Positions 4,593-5,646 of a DNA stretch of 5,646 nucleotides are shown in pieces (the stretch's first letter is position 1; every line of letters starts with the position of its first letter). Position numbers and translations under genes: made by a program. Below the pieces are notes generated by a model, which was not told the DNA's origin, ran no database searches, and worked only from the letters and a program-made list of their open reading frames with translations. This stretch comes from Dehalococcoidia bacterium (GTDB lineage: Bacteria; Chloroflexota; Dehalococcoidia; GIF9; AB-539-J10): assembly GCA_030602865.1 (NCBI GenBank), contig JAUVYX010000070.1, positions 1-5,646 of the forward strand, read 5' to 3'.

Positions 4593-5646
4593 ATGAACCA
4601 GTATATAAGAACTCCAAGGGTTTTCTATGGATGGTGGATAGTCGGAGCATCTTTCCTGATTGCCCTGTACTTAGCCGGGACCATCGGTTATGGTTTTACC
4701 GCTGTTTTTGAGCCGATAGCAAGTGAATTTGGCTGGAGTTATGCACAGGTATCTTTTGCTTCGTCTCTCCGCGGTATGGAAGCGGGCTTGATGGCGCCTG
4801 TGATTGGCATGATGGTTGACAGGCATGGCCCAAGACGTCTCATATTTGTTGGGTCACTGCTCCTCGCTACAGGAACCTTCCTGCTTAGCCAAACCACATC
4901 GCTACTTACCTACTATGGTGCGTTTGCCCTTATTGCAATAGGAATGAGTGCCTGTACAATCACTGTGCTGATGACCGCAGTTATGAACTGGTTTAGAAAA
5001 AAATCGGGCATAGCTAGTAGTATCGTAAGCGCTGGATTTGGCTTCGGAGGATTGATGGTACCAATAATCGTTTGGCTCGTCGACAGTTATGGGTGGAGAC
5101 AAGCTGAGTTCATCCTGGCAATAGGAGTACTGTTGCTAATCCTCCCGCTCTCTTTTCTCTTTCGCAGCAAACCTGAAGACTATGGCTATTTGCCAGATGG
5201 AGAAACAAGCAAAGACCTTTCCTCAAATATGGTTATTGAGCCTCAAGCAGGCGTATCATCCAGCCAGGATGAACTCGCGATCAGTGGGAAGCAGGCAATA
5301 CATAACCGTACATTCTGGCATCTGTCAGTAGCCTTTCTTCTCCATCATATCGTCATGAGTAGCGTCGCAACACACGTGATGCCCTATCTCAGCAATATCG
5401 GATTTGCTAAGTCCCGATCGAGCCTTGTTGCTACTGGAATCCCTCTGGTAAGCGTCGGTGGACGCCTTAGTTTTGGTTGGGCAGGAGACAGGCATGATAG
5501 ACGTAAACTCACTGCTATTTCCTTTATATTGGTCAGTATTGGCCTGATCTGCTTTGATTTTACAACGGTAGCCGCCTGGTTAACCATTCCTTTCTTGCTT
5601 CTTTTTGGCCTTGGTCATGGTGGCTGTTGTGTATTAAGGCCAACTC
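4593..5646 (+). CDS. Major facilitator superfamily transporter, paralog of the upstream carrier, cut by the right edge
   Basis: The frame is open from ATG 4593 to the window end: 351 residues, helices 1 to about 10 of 12. It starts MNQYIRTPRVFYGWWIVGAS and aligns without gaps to residues 9-200 of the upstream carrier at about 60% identity by hand count. Motif A is G72-x-x-x-D76-R77-x-G79-x-R-R82, with a second-half copy G285-W-A-G-D289-R-x-D-R-R. The central loop (about 191-240) and the second half are more divergent, which suggests a different substrate or direction. An in-frame ATG at 4572 would add seven residues; neither start has a strong SD. I prefer 4593 because of the alignment with the paralog. 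Membrane location is certain from the hydrophobic profile; a small organic acid as substrate is an inference from context. Confidence 0.92.
   Translation, partial: MNQYIRTPRVFYGWWIVGASFLIALYLAGTIGYGFTAVFEPIASEFGWSYAQVSFASSLRGMEAGLMAPVIGMMVDRHGPRRLIFVGSLLLATGTFLLSQTTSLLTYYGAFALIAIGMSACTITVLMTAVMNWFRKKSGIASSIVSAGFGFGGLMVPIIVWLVDSYGWRQAEFILAIGVLLLILPLSFLFRSKPEDYGYLPDGETSKDLSSNMVIEPQAGVSSSQDELAISGKQAIHNRTFWHLSVAFLLHHIVMSSVATHVMPYLSNIGFAKSRSSLVATGIPLVSVGGRLSFGWAGDRHDRRKLTAISFILVSIGLICFDFTTVAAWLTIPFLLLFGLGHGGCCVLRPT

Overview
The window looks like part of a bacterial chromosome. It is gene-dense, with good Shine-Dalgarno (SD) sequences in front of most genes, sigma70-like promoters, and moderate base composition. 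The mix of genes would fit an environmental anaerobe or facultative organism such as a member of the Chloroflexota. That placement is a weak inference, because nothing here is a phylogenetic marker.

Layout from left to right. (1) Positions 1-620 (+) hold the C-terminal part of a malate/L-lactate dehydrogenase-type oxidoreductase (Ldh_2 fold), cut by the window edge. (2) Converging on it, 716-1687 (-) is a complete D-isomer-specific 2-hydroxyacid dehydrogenase with its own promoter and SD. (3) An AT- and purine-rich spacer of about 0.3 kb follows. (4) Next is a compact accessory islet on the + strand: a strong promoter (2011-2039), a structured leader, and a hicB-hicA type II toxin-antitoxin pair (2183-2592). 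Downstream lie an attC-like (integron recombination site-like) palindrome (2669-2740) and an 8-bp perfect inverted repeat (2761-2781). (5) The right half is a same-strand metabolic and transport block: an MFS transporter (2871-4127, TTG start), a 61-residue 4-oxalocrotonate tautomerase-family protein (4310-4495), a 27-bp near-perfect palindrome, and a second MFS transporter paralogous to the first (from 4593, running off the right edge).

Taken together, the metabolic genes suggest uptake or efflux of small carboxylic acids by two related carriers. Two stereochemically different 2-hydroxyacid/2-ketoacid oxidoreductases and a keto-enol tautomerase would handle the intracellular acids. The actual substrates cannot be read from sequence. 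The HicBA islet sits between the two metabolic blocks and is probably an insertion. I found no clearly novel system. The points most worth a second look are the attC-like element beside hicBA, the structured hicBA leader, the palindrome in front of the second carrier, and the duplicated carrier flanking a tautomerase that lacks one canonical active-site arginine.
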